Below are positions 15,500-23,524 of a stretch of DNA of 46,738 bases, piece after piece (position 1 is the first letter of the stretch; every line of letters starts with the position of its first letter). Origin of the DNA: Candidatus Polarisedimenticolia bacterium (GTDB lineage Bacteria; Acidobacteriota; Polarisedimenticolia; Gp22-AA2); NCBI GenBank assembly GCA_036001465.1, contig DASYUH010000021.1, positions 1 through 46,738 on the forward strand. Reading direction: 5' to 3'. Below the pieces are notes generated by a model. That model saw only the letters and a program-made list of their open reading frames with translations, ran no database searches and had not been told where the DNA came from. The position numbers were made by a program, and so were the translations under genes.

Positions 15500-17839
15500 C
15501 TAATCCCTGCTGAACCAGTTCACCAGCCGCGTCACCCACGAGTCCATCCCGCCGCGGTGCGTCTCGCACTCGGGCGGCTCGGTCCCCTCGATGAAGATCT
15601 CGGTGACCGAGTCGGGGCAGCGGCCTTGCGACTGCTGGCCGGTGGTGGGATCGATTTCGAGCTCGACGATGCCGGGGGGGACCTTCCAGCGGCGATCGTC
15701 GTCGATGCCGGCGCCGCGGGCGATCTGGGCCCAGATGGGGAGCGCCAGGACGGCGCCTCCGAGACGGAGCGGGCGGTTGTTGTCGAAGCCGACCCAGGCG
15801 AGGCCCAGGAAATCGGGGCTGAAGCCGACGAACCAGGCGTCGCGGCCCTCGTCCGTGGTGCCGGTCTTGCCGGCGAACTCTCCCTGGACGCCGTACGACC
15901 AGATGCCGGCGCCGGTCCCCTTGCGCACGACGTCGCGCATGAGGTCGAGGGTGAGGTACGCCGCCTGCGGGGTCGAGGACTGCTCGGACGGCTGCACCGG
16001 GACGGACGAGGTCTTGCCGCCGTCGTCGACGACGGCGACGAGGGCGCGCGGCAGGACGCGCGTGCCGAGGTTGGCGATCGTGGTATAGGCGGACGCGAGC
16101 TCCAAGGGCACGATCTCGAACGTCCCGAGCGCGATCGAAGGCACGGCCTGCAGCGTGCTCTCGATGCCGTCCTGATGGGCCGACCGGACGATGTCGCGCA
16201 GGCCGATCATCTCGGCCGCGCGGATGGTCGGGACGTTCAGCGACTCGGCGAGCGCCTGGCGGGCGCTCACGGGGCCGCGGTACTCCTGGTCGAAGTTCTG
16301 GGGGGCCCAGGCCTCGCCGTTGACCTCCATCTCCAAAGGGGAGTCATCCAGGACGGTCGCGGCGGTGAACAGGGGAGTGTGCTCGGACTGGGCCTTCAGG
16401 AACCCGGCCAGGTAGACGAACGGCTTGAAGGCCGATCCGGGCTGGCGGTGGGCCTGGGCGATACGGTTGAACTGGCTGCGGGCGTAGTTGCGGCCTCCGA
16501 CCATCGCCAGGATCGAGCCGTCGGACGGGCGCAGGGCGACGAAGGCACCTTGCAGCTCTCCTCCTGGCAGCGGACGGAGGTGGCGATAGTCCTTCTCGTA
16601 CTGCGCCAGGCTGGCCGCGATGACCTTCTCGGCGCGCGCCTGGATCAGGGGATCGAGGGTGGTGAAGACGCGCATCCCGGTGTGCGAGGCGGGATCGCGC
16701 AGCCCTTCTTCCTGAAGCCTCTGGGCGATGTAATCGATGAAGTACGGCGCGTGGCGCCCGTCGGAGGCAGGCTCGGGGCGCAGAGCGAGCGGCGTCGCGG
16801 CTGCATCCATCTGCTGCTGTTTGGTGATGAGGCCCTCCTCGAGCATCAGCTTCAGGGCCAGGTTGCGGCGCTCGCGCGCCTCGCGGGGATGGCGGTACGG
16901 GTGGTAGCGCCCCGGCGACTGGATGAGGCCGGCGAGCAGGGCCGATTCGGGCAGGTCGAGGTAGCGGACGTCCTTGCCGAAGTAATGCTGCGAGGCCGCG
17001 CCGACGCCGATGATCGAGGTCGGCCCGCGCTGGGCCAGGTAGATCTGGTTGAGGTAGCGCTCCAGGATCTCGTCCTTGCTGTGGAACGCCTCGAGGCCGA
17101 CCGCCGCGAGGGCCTCCCAGATCTTGCGCGGGAAGGTCCTCTCGCCGCCGGGATAGAGGTTCTTGGCGAGCTGCTGGGTGATGGTGCTTCCTCCCTGCAC
17201 CACCTCGCCGCTTTTGACGTTGGCGAACAGGGCCCGCAGGGTGGCCCGGGGGTCGATCCCGGTGTGCCCCTTGAACCTCCGGTCCTCGATGGCGATGACG
17301 GCGTCGAGAAGCGTCTTCGGCAGGTCGTCGACCGACACGGCGAGCCGCTCCTCGGTGACGTTGCCCGACAGCGTTCCGAGGGACTCCGGCTCGAGCAGCG
17401 CCTGGTCCAGGTTCTCGCCGCTCTCGAGATTCTCGATGTGGCTGACGCGGCCGAAGGAGGTCTTGACGCGCAGAGGCGTCGCCTCGGTCTTCCCCCACGG
17501 GTATTCGAAGGCGTTGAGGTAGATCTCGGTCGATCGGAACCGGACCGAGTACTCGCCGGGCGTGGCGGGGTGTCCTTCGACCTTCCGGTAGCCGAGGCGG
17601 CCGAGCCGCTCCTGCAGGTCGTCGCGGACGATCGCCACGTCCTCGGCCAGGACGAACGGAGCGGAGAAGACGCGCGCGGGGGCGGCCGCCTCCATGTGGG
17701 CGAAGCGCCAGTTGCCGTCGATGAAGGCGAGGGTCAGGAGGCCGGCCAGGACGAGCGCCACGGCGAGTCCGAGGCGAAGCAGGATTCGGGTCGGGTTGAG
17801 GCGCTTCCAGCCGCCTGCACCGTTCCGATTCAATGGCAT
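15500..17839 (-). CDS. mrcB: Class A penicillin-binding protein 1B (glycosyltransferase/transpeptidase)
   Basis: The product has 779 residues, typical for PBP1B. A cytoplasmic tail and one transmembrane helix (about residues 20-41) are followed by a UB2H-like domain (about 58-130) that in E. coli receives the activator LpoB. The GT51 domain follows, with predicted catalytic Glu185 in AIEDRRFKGHTGID and the motif QGGSTITQQLAKNLY. The transpeptidase domain has all three motifs: SAFK (Ser469, Lys472), SLN (533-535) and KTG (658-660). It polymerises lipid II and cross-links peptidoglycan at the outer face of the inner membrane. GGGAG sits 4-5 bases before the ATG. No LpoB-like gene is recognisable in the window. 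A second peptidoglycan enzyme (dacB) lies near 35 kb. Confidence 0.96.
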   Translation of the reverse strand: MPLNRNGAGGWKRLNPTRILLRLGLAVALVLAGLLTLAFIDGNWRFAHMEAAAPARVFSAPFVLAEDVAIVRDDLQERLGRLGYRKVEGHPATPGEYSVRFRSTEIYLNAFEYPWGKTEATPLRVKTSFGRVSHIENLESGENLDQALLEPESLGTLSGNVTEERLAVSVDDLPKTLLDAVIAIEDRRFKGHTGIDPRATLRALFANVKSGEVVQGGSTITQQLAKNLYPGGERTFPRKIWEALAAVGLEAFHSKDEILERYLNQIYLAQRGPTSIIGVGAASQHYFGKDVRYLDLPESALLAGLIQSPGRYHPYRHPREARERRNLALKLMLEEGLITKQQQMDAAATPLALRPEPASDGRHAPYFIDYIAQRLQEEGLRDPASHTGMRVFTTLDPLIQARAEKVIAASLAQYEKDYRHLRPLPGGELQGAFVALRPSDGSILAMVGGRNYARSQFNRIAQAHRQPGSAFKPFVYLAGFLKAQSEHTPLFTAATVLDDSPLEMEVNGEAWAPQNFDQEYRGPVSARQALAESLNVPTIRAAEMIGLRDIVRSAHQDGIESTLQAVPSIALGTFEIVPLELASAYTTIANLGTRVLPRALVAVVDDGGKTSSVPVQPSEQSSTPQAAYLTLDLMRDVVRKGTGAGIWSYGVQGEFAGKTGTTDEGRDAWFVGFSPDFLGLAWVGFDNNRPLRLGGAVLALPIWAQIARGAGIDDDRRWKVPPGIVELEIDPTTGQQSQGRCPDSVTEIFIEGTEPPECETHRGGMDSWVTRLVNWFSRD

Positions 17840-17917
17840 GCGACTCCCTCACAGCCCCGGGGGATGAGCGAGCGGAGAACTAGGGTATCACGCCGCGGCG
17901 GCCAGGGGGAGGACGGC

Positions 17918-19003
17918 TCAGCGCTCCGGGACCTGGGGGCCGCGCTGCAGGTCGTCCTCGTAGGAGGCCTTGAAGATGGCCGACAGGTCCCCTTCGAGGA
18001 CGTCCGTGGGCATCGAGGCGCGGTCGAGGATCACGCGGTTGCGCGAGGCCTGCTTGGCGCGGTAGAGGGCCTGGTCGGCGGCCTTGAGGAACTCGCTCTC
18101 GTCGTGCACCTGGGCGTTGGCCGGCACCGACGCGACGCCGGCGCTGGTGGTGACCCGGACGAGCGACTCCTTGTACTTGTAGACGTGCTCCTCGGCGGCC
18201 TTGCGGACGCGCTCGGCGACGATGGCGGCGCGGATGCCATCGGTGTTCGGCAGGACCATCAGGAACTCCTCGCCGCCGAACCGGCCGACGATGTCGGTGG
18301 TGCGCGCGCTGGCGGTCAGCAAGTTGCCGAACTCGCGCAGCACCTGGTCGCCGCAGTCGTGGCCGTACTTGTCGTTCACTTCCTTGAAATGGTCGAGGTC
18401 GAGCATCGCGACCGAGAGCGGCGTGCCGTAGCGCTGCGCCCGCTTGAACTCTTCCGCCAGGCGGCGCTTCAGGTAGCGATCGTTCAGGAGGTTGGTGCGC
18501 TCGTCCGTGACGGTCAGCTTGAGCAGGCGCTCGTTGGCGTCGCGCAGCTGGCGGTTGGCGCGCTCGAGCGACGTGTACAGGTAGCGCTTCTTGAGCGACG
18601 AGCGCAAGACGGCGTCGAGCTCGTCGAAGTGGAACGGCTTGACGATGTAGTCGTCGGCGCCGCTTTTCAGGCACTCGACTTTGCTCTTCACGTCCCGCTT
18701 GACGGTCATCACGACCACGGGGACGGTGGACATGACGCGGTCCCGCTTGATGGCGCGCATCACCTGCATGCCGTCGGGCGGCGGGATGGCGAGGTCCAGA
18801 AGCACGAGGTCGGGCCGGTCCGACTGCACGCGGGCCAGGGCCCCCTGGCCGTCGCCGGCGCTCGTGACCTCGTAGCCCCCCATGGTCAGCCACTGGGTGA
18901 GCAGATCGACGCTGTCCTGGTCGTCGTCGACGACCAGGATGCGCAGCTTCCGCGTGGCCGCCACAGGGGTACGCGGCGGAGTCGTGGTGGAATCGCCTTG
19001 CAT
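17918..19003 (-). CDS. Response regulator with GGDEF domain (diguanylate cyclase)
   Basis: The product has 361 residues: a REC domain (about residues 19-135; acidic pocket Asp26-28, phospho-acceptor Asp70 in LVLLD, Lys122 in VKPF), a short coiled-coil linker (about 138-162), and a GGDEF domain (about 163-330) with the active-site motif GGEEF at 243-247. An allosteric inhibitory site RxxD (Arg234-Asp237) lies at the standard distance. It should make c-di-GMP from GTP when phosphorylated and dimerised and be product-inhibited, like PleD or WspR. No histidine kinase is adjacent. It has its own promoter (19056-19086) and a hairpin that covers the ribosome binding site. The riboswitch at 5525 is a natural local target. 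Confidence 0.95.
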   Translation of the reverse strand: MQGDSTTTPPRTPVAATRKLRILVVDDDQDSVDLLTQWLTMGGYEVTSAGDGQGALARVQSDRPDLVLLDLAIPPPDGMQVMRAIKRDRVMSTVPVVVMTVKRDVKSKVECLKSGADDYIVKPFHFDELDAVLRSSLKKRYLYTSLERANRQLRDANERLLKLTVTDERTNLLNDRYLKRRLAEEFKRAQRYGTPLSVAMLDLDHFKEVNDKYGHDCGDQVLREFGNLLTASARTTDIVGRFGGEEFLMVLPNTDGIRAAIVAERVRKAAEEHVYKYKESLVRVTTSAGVASVPANAQVHDESEFLKAADQALYRAKQASRNRVILDRASMPTDVLEGDLSAIFKASYEDDLQRGPQVPER

Positions 19004-19007
19004 GGAG

Positions 19008-19029
19008 GCCCCCCGAAGTCCGGGGGGGC
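19008..19029 (-). promoter_or_regulatory. Hairpin covering the ribosome binding site of the diguanylate cyclase gene
   Basis: In the RNA a run of C (19028-19022) pairs with the G-run (19014-19009) that is the only Shine-Dalgarno-like sequence before ATG at 19003, with an extra G-C pair and a 5-base loop. Such a GC-only stem should limit translation unless opened. Confidence 0.55.
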
Positions 19030-19055
19030 TTCATCCTCTCCCCGGTCGGCTGGGT

Positions 19056-19086
19056 ATTCTATACCACCGGGCGGATGGTGCCGCAA
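19056..19086 (-). promoter_or_regulatory. Candidate promoter of the diguanylate cyclase gene
   Basis: TTGCGG (19086-19081), 17 bases, then TATAGAAT (19063-19056) on the minus strand. Predicted start is near 19049, giving a leader of about 45 bases that contains the SD hairpin. Confidence 0.5.
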
Positions 19087-19148
19087 CGTGATAATCCAGA
19101 TTTGATGCGGGTTTGCGACGATCTGTCCGTCATCTGGACGTCGCGCTG

Positions 19149-20222
19149 TCAAGGAGGTGGCGCGCCGTTTCCGGCCCCCCAGGAGAGGAAGGCGTCGCGA
19201 TTCTCGCGGTACGCCCGCGCGGCCAGTTCCGGGTCGAGGAGGGCCACGTTGAAGGAGCCGATCGAGGGGACCCATTCCGGCTTCGGGATGTCGGGCAGGA
19301 AGGTCACGAGCGGGCAGTCGTTCTGTCCGAAGAGCCACGCCCCTTCGGTCGCGAACAGGTAGCCGAAGAGTCCCTTGGCCTGCTCGGGATGGGGCGCCCC
19401 CCGCATCAGGACCGCGACTTGCGGGGGGACGACCGTCCCCATCCCCATGCGGTCGGCGAACAGAATGTTGATCGGCTCCGCTTCGCGCCTGGCGCAGATC
19501 GCCTCGTCGAGACCGAGCATGCCCCACGATGCCTTCCCCGATGCCACGAGGCCGCGCACGGCGCGGTCGTCCTCGACGATGGCGGTCCCGTTCGATTGGA
19601 GCGCGGCGAAAAACGTCCGGGCCCGTTCCTTCCCCCACAGGGCGTACAGGGCGGCGGCGTGGAAGGCCGGCGCCCCGGAGGCGATGCGCGGCATCGCGCC
19701 CCGGCCGGCCCAGGGGGCCCGCGCCAGCTCGGAGGTCTCCCCCGGGGCGTCCTCCTGCTTCATCAGGTTGGTGTTGTAGATGAACACGCGCGGGTTGGCG
19801 GCGAAGCCGATCCAGCGGAACTGCCGGTCGTGGTACTGCGCCGGGACCGGGCGCGCCCCGGCCGGCCGGAACGGCACGGCCAGCCCCTCGTCGACAAGGT
19901 CGATCGCCGCGAGAGGGGAGTCCCCCCAGAAGAGGTCGACTCGCTTCTGCGCCGCTTCCTCCTTGAAGGCCGGCATGAATCGATCCCCGAGCGTGTCCCT
20001 GTAGTTGGCGGTGACGATGATGCCGGTCTGCTCCTCGAATGTCTTGAGGACCGGCCCCGCCGTGCGCGCCGGCGCCTCGACGTACACGACGAGCGAGCCG
20101 CCGGCCGGTACCTTGACCGCCTCTTCGGGCGGAAGGTTGGGCGCGCTCCCCCCGCAGCTCGAGGCGAGGACGAGCAGGGCGAGAGGGCTGACGGAGAGGA
20201 AGATTCGGTGAGGTGCTTTCAT
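19149..20222 (-). CDS. Extracellular solute-binding lipoprotein (iron(III)/Fbp-like)
   Basis: The product has 357 residues from ATG at 20222, chosen because it begins a lipoprotein signal with lipobox LASSC. The mature part has the layout of a type II periplasmic binding protein of the ferric-ion/spermidine group (VVYVEAPARTAGPVLKTFEE, DLFWGDSPLAAIDLVDEG, IGFAANPRVFIYNTNLM). Members bind Fe3+ or small organic ions and deliver them to an ABC permease. No permease or ATPase gene is adjacent, so it is an orphan here and could instead be a sensor. The ligand cannot be read with certainty. A good promoter lies so close to the ATG that the transcript would be almost leaderless. Confidence 0.85.
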   Translation of the reverse strand: MKAPHRIFLSVSPLALLVLASSCGGSAPNLPPEEAVKVPAGGSLVVYVEAPARTAGPVLKTFEEQTGIIVTANYRDTLGDRFMPAFKEEAAQKRVDLFWGDSPLAAIDLVDEGLAVPFRPAGARPVPAQYHDRQFRWIGFAANPRVFIYNTNLMKQEDAPGETSELARAPWAGRGAMPRIASGAPAFHAAALYALWGKERARTFFAALQSNGTAIVEDDRAVRGLVASGKASWGMLGLDEAICARREAEPINILFADRMGMGTVVPPQVAVLMRGAPHPEQAKGLFGYLFATEGAWLFGQNDCPLVTFLPDIPKPEWVPSIGSFNVALLDPELAARAYRENRDAFLSWGAGNGAPPP

Positions 20223-20232
20223 CGGGCCGTCG

Positions 20233-20261
20233 ACTCTAGCAGCCCCGCACGGGGTCTGCAA
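20233..20261 (-). promoter_or_regulatory. Promoter of the solute-binding protein gene
   Basis: TTGCAG (20261-20256), a 17-base spacer, then TAGAGT (20238-20233) on the minus strand. Only 10 bases separate the -10 from the ATG, so the expected leader is about 4 bases. The spacer holds a small palindrome CCCCGTGCGGGG. Confidence 0.6.
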
Positions 20262-20305
20262 GCGTCACCGCCGGCGATTTGTTTCTGGCGTCTGCAACGC
20301 GGCGG

Positions 20306-23300
20306 TCAGGGACAGGAGCGCCCGGTCCGGGGTGTCCCGCTCGAATCGGACCCCAGCGGCCCCTCTCCGTCGGGACAGGCGTTCTGGGCTCTTACCAGGT
20401 AGTAGGAGGCGGTCCCCGTGACCGGCGTTTCCGCGTCGGTGACCACGGGGCCGGTGGAATCGGAGACCGCGCAGGTCGACCCCGAGACGAAGTCACGCGG
20501 ATCGCCTGAGCGCAGGACATCGTACAGGATGGATGAGGCGCCGGGGCTCGCCGGCGGCTCCCAGGTGAGCGATGCCTGGTCGACGAAGGTGACGTCGCGA
20601 ACCTCGCCCGGGGCCGCCCAGGAACCCGGGTCCGCATCGTTGCAATCGGTCCCGGCATCCACGTAGCCGCCCGGAGCGGCGCAGGCGCGCAGGGGTTGAG
20701 CCGGGTCACCGAGGCCGTCTCCGTCCCCATCGGGATAAAAGCGTGCGACGCAGGCGCAGTACCGCCCTCCGGAAGCGACAAAGGCGAAGGGGCCGACCGA
20801 GCCGCCCCAGACGATCATCTGCGTGCCCGTCCAGATCGCCGTGGGTCGGAGACGTCCCGTCGGCGCCCCAATCACCGTGGTCGGCGTCCAGGTGCCGGCG
20901 ACCGGATCGAACCGTCCTCCGTCATTGAGGAGGAAGTCCGGGCTATCCCCCGCTCGGTTCACCCACCCACCCCAGACGATCATCTCGTCACCGGTCCAGA
21001 CGGCCGCGCTGTGCCAGCGGCCGGTCGGAGCGTTCGTGGTCGGCAGGTGGCCGGCGAACCAGTAATCGGTGGACGGGGTATAGCGCCCGCCGGTGTTGGG
21101 GAAGCCACCGACCCCCTGGCCTCCCCAGACGATCATCTCCCGTCCGGTCCACACGGCCATATGCTCGGCGCGGGCGCTCGGCGCATCCGTCATCGACAGG
21201 GTCGACCAGGTGTTCATCGCCGGGTCGTAGGACCCGCCCGAGTCCATGAACGTCGTGCTCGCTCCGCCCCAGACCAGCATCCTGCTGCCCGTCCAGACCG
21301 CGGTGTGCTGCTGCCGGCCAGCCGGCTCGCCGAAATTCGAGGTCGGGGTCCACGCGTCGGTCGAAGGGTCGTATGCCGCACCGGTGTCGAGGTAGGTGCG
21401 GGTGAAGGTCGGCGGGTCGTAATGCGAACCGCCCCAGATCACCATCCGGCTGCCGGTCCAGACCGCCGTGTGATAGGCCCGGGGCGACGGCGCCCCGTCC
21501 GTGGGGAGGAGACGCCACGTATCCCCGATCGGGTCGTAGCGGCCGCCGGTGTCGAAATCGGGGCTGCCGCCGCCCCACACGATCATCTCCTGCCCGCTCC
21601 ACACGGCCGTGTGACCGTACTTCGCTGCGGGGGGCGCACCCGCGCTCGCGATCGGGCTCCAGGCGTCGATGGCAGGATCGTAGCGTCCCCCCTCGAGGTC
21701 GAGGGAAGGGTAGGCGCCCCCGCCCCAGATCAGCATCAGGTTCCCGGTCCAGACAGCCGTGTGGCCCTGCCGCCCGCGCGCGGCGTCTCCCGCGAATGTG
21801 GGCGTCCACGTGTCGCTGCCGGGGTCGTAGCGCCCGCCCGTGTTGGTCGGTCCGGTGAGCTCCGTTCCGCCCCAGACGATCATGCGATCGCCGGTCCAGA
21901 CGGCGGCGTGCTCGTTGCGCGGCGATGGGGCGTTGATGGTCGACATCGGCTTCCACGAGTTCCGCATCGGATCGTAGCGGCCGCCGGCGCCAGCCAGCCC
22001 GCCGCCCGCGGCGTACCCCCCCCAAACCAGCATCTCTCTCCCGGTCCATACGGCCGTGTGCCCGTGGTCGCCGGGGGCTGCGTTGACGGTCGACGTCGCC
22101 ATCCAGGTGTTGTGGTCGGGATCGTAGAGCCCTCCCGACGATTGGACGCCGGACTCGATCTCCCCGCCCCAGACGATCATCACCTCGCCGGTCCAAACCG
22201 CCGTGTGCCGGTCACGTGGAGTCGGGGCATTGAAGGTCGACATCGACTGCCATGTGTCGCCGACCGGATCGTAGATCCCGCCCGTGTCGAAGCCTGAGAC
22301 GGGAATCGAATTCGACTCCCCGCCCCAGACGATCATGCGGCTCCCGGTCCAGATGGCGGTGTGGGCGTGACGTCCCTCCGGAGCATTGACTTCGGAGGTC
22401 GCGCGCCAGGTGTCGGTGGCGGGATCGTACAGGCCGCCTGTTCTGAGGCCGTAGGTGCCGCCCCAGACGATCATGTCCTTGCCCGTCCAGACCGCCGAGT
22501 GTTCCGCCCTCGCCCGGGGTGCGCTGTCGGTAGAGGTCGGCCGCCAGGTGTCGGTCACCGGATCGTAGCGGCCGCCGGTATTCGTCAGCTGCCCGTCGGG
22601 GAAGGCGAATCCGCCCCAGACGATCATCTCGCTGCCGGTCCAGATGGCGGTGTGGAAGTAGCGCCCCGCCGGCTCGCCGATCGGGCTCATCGGCGTCCAG
22701 GTATCGGTCGCCGGGTCGTACCGGCTGCCCGAGCCGAACAGGTTGTAAAGAAGGTTGTGGCCCCCCCACGTCAGAAGCAAGCTTCCCGTCCAGACCGTCC
22801 GCGGGCCGGAGCGCGGGTCCGGCACGTCGTCCATGCCGCCGTTCTCCCAAACATCCCCGACCGGGCAGGAGGACGAGACTGGGAGGGGGCTCGCGTCCGA
22901 GGCCACCGCCTGAACCGCGCCGGGATCCAGCGTCGGCTCGACCGAGGTCCACCAGTCGTCCCACGACCGCCGTGCGACCGCGCCGCGATGGATGTCGCCG
23001 TCGGACTCGAAGAAATTCCGGATCAGGCGATTGACCAGGCTCGGTCGCGCCAGGCATTCCTGGATCAGCAGAGGATCGTCGCCGAGCGCCGCGTAAAGCT
23101 CGCGCAGGCGATCGGGCATGCGACTGTCGCGCGCCAGCCGCTCCGCCTCGCTCCGCAGCATGGTTGCGGTCACCGGCGTATGCCAGATCCGCTCGAGGGC
23201 GGCCGATTGGCGGAGATAGGTCTGGACCTTTCGGGCAAGGACGTCGCGCGGAACCGCCGCCTCGAAGGGGGCAGTCGCGTCGATCTGGTGGGAATAGTAG

Positions 23301-23443
23301 ACGCGCTCGATCGCTTCCTGCGCTTTGAGCCGCTGGGCGAAACCGAGATCGCGAACCGTGGCCGGGGCCGCGTGGAGGGCTTCGCCCCCCAGAAGCACTG
23401 CGGCGCAAACGACCGAGTGGAACCGAATCGGCAGACGACACAT
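20306..23443 (-). CDS. Secreted kelch-repeat protein (14 repeats) with MopE-type motif and Fn3-like end
   Basis: The product has 1045 residues with a signal peptide ending near ALHAAP. Residues about 27-190 form a helical domain (LRQSAALERIWHTPVTATML, LYAALGDDPLLIQECLARP) that resembles the N-terminal part of some Acidobacteriota secreted proteins; its function is unknown to me. Then come 14 kelch-type repeats of about 50 residues (about 205-880), each with a core like HTAVWTGREMIVWGG and RYDPATDTW. Fourteen repeats could fold as two seven-bladed propellers. Near residue 900 a DGDGDGLGD...TDCNDADP segment matches the MopE metal-binding motif family, and an Fn3-like domain closes the protein (TGTASYYLVRAQNACPDGEG). 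It is probably a surface or secreted binding protein. It has a strong promoter at 23473-23501. Confidence 0.9.
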   Translation of the reverse strand: MCRLPIRFHSVVCAAVLLGGEALHAAPATVRDLGFAQRLKAQEAIERVYYSHQIDATAPFEAAVPRDVLARKVQTYLRQSAALERIWHTPVTATMLRSEAERLARDSRMPDRLRELYAALGDDPLLIQECLARPSLVNRLIRNFFESDGDIHRGAVARRSWDDWWTSVEPTLDPGAVQAVASDASPLPVSSSCPVGDVWENGGMDDVPDPRSGPRTVWTGSLLLTWGGHNLLYNLFGSGSRYDPATDTWTPMSPIGEPAGRYFHTAIWTGSEMIVWGGFAFPDGQLTNTGGRYDPVTDTWRPTSTDSAPRARAEHSAVWTGKDMIVWGGTYGLRTGGLYDPATDTWRATSEVNAPEGRHAHTAIWTGSRMIVWGGESNSIPVSGFDTGGIYDPVGDTWQSMSTFNAPTPRDRHTAVWTGEVMIVWGGEIESGVQSSGGLYDPDHNTWMATSTVNAAPGDHGHTAVWTGREMLVWGGYAAGGGLAGAGGRYDPMRNSWKPMSTINAPSPRNEHAAVWTGDRMIVWGGTELTGPTNTGGRYDPGSDTWTPTFAGDAARGRQGHTAVWTGNLMLIWGGGAYPSLDLEGGRYDPAIDAWSPIASAGAPPAAKYGHTAVWSGQEMIVWGGGSPDFDTGGRYDPIGDTWRLLPTDGAPSPRAYHTAVWTGSRMVIWGGSHYDPPTFTRTYLDTGAAYDPSTDAWTPTSNFGEPAGRQQHTAVWTGSRMLVWGGASTTFMDSGGSYDPAMNTWSTLSMTDAPSARAEHMAVWTGREMIVWGGQGVGGFPNTGGRYTPSTDYWFAGHLPTTNAPTGRWHSAAVWTGDEMIVWGGWVNRAGDSPDFLLNDGGRFDPVAGTWTPTTVIGAPTGRLRPTAIWTGTQMIVWGGSVGPFAFVASGGRYCACVARFYPDGDGDGLGDPAQPLRACAAPGGYVDAGTDCNDADPGSWAAPGEVRDVTFVDQASLTWEPPASPGASSILYDVLRSGDPRDFVSGSTCAVSDSTGPVVTDAETPVTGTASYYLVRAQNACPDGEGPLGSDSSGTPRTGRSCP
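20795..22815 (-). repeat. Tandem kelch-coding repeats, 14 copies of about 150 bp
   Basis: Copies of a plus-strand core near CGCCCCAGACGATCAT recur at about 20806, 20968, 21124, 21267, 21431, 21572, 21722, 21870, 22020, 22168, 22322, 22460, 22614 and 22765. The spacing is 138-164 bases, always close to 50 codons. Strong DNA conservation suggests expansion by recombination. Confidence 0.9.
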
Positions 23444-23472
23444 CGGCCGCTCTCAAGAATGCCAGTGTTGCA

Positions 23473-23501
23473 ACCCTACGGTCACAACGGATGGCTGTCA
23501 A
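23473..23501 (-). promoter_or_regulatory. Sigma70-type promoter of the kelch gene
   Basis: A consensus TTGACA (23501-23496), 17 bases, then TAGGGT (23478-23473). The start near 23466 gives a leader of about 22 bases with GAGAG before the ATG. It overlaps the divergent promoter of the small cysteine-rich gene. Confidence 0.65.
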
Positions 23502-23508
23502 GTACAAT
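23481..23508 (+). promoter_or_regulatory. Candidate promoter of the cysteine-rich protein/amidohydrolase operon
   Basis: GTCACA (23481-23486), 16 bases, then TACAAT (23503-23508). The -10 is good and the -35 modest. It interleaves with the kelch promoter on the other strand, so the two could exclude each other. Confidence 0.45.
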
Positions 23509-23524
23509 CTGCGTGGCGGGCGGC

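Noticed and set aside
19008-19029. GC hairpin as a terminator of the solute-binding protein gene
   Set aside because: It is not followed by a U-tract and sits directly on the ribosome binding site of the next gene, so translational masking is the simpler reading.
20795-22815. Regular 150-bp repeats considered as a CRISPR-like or satellite array
   Set aside because: The repeats are in frame throughout and encode kelch motifs; the intervals are coding and not of spacer length.
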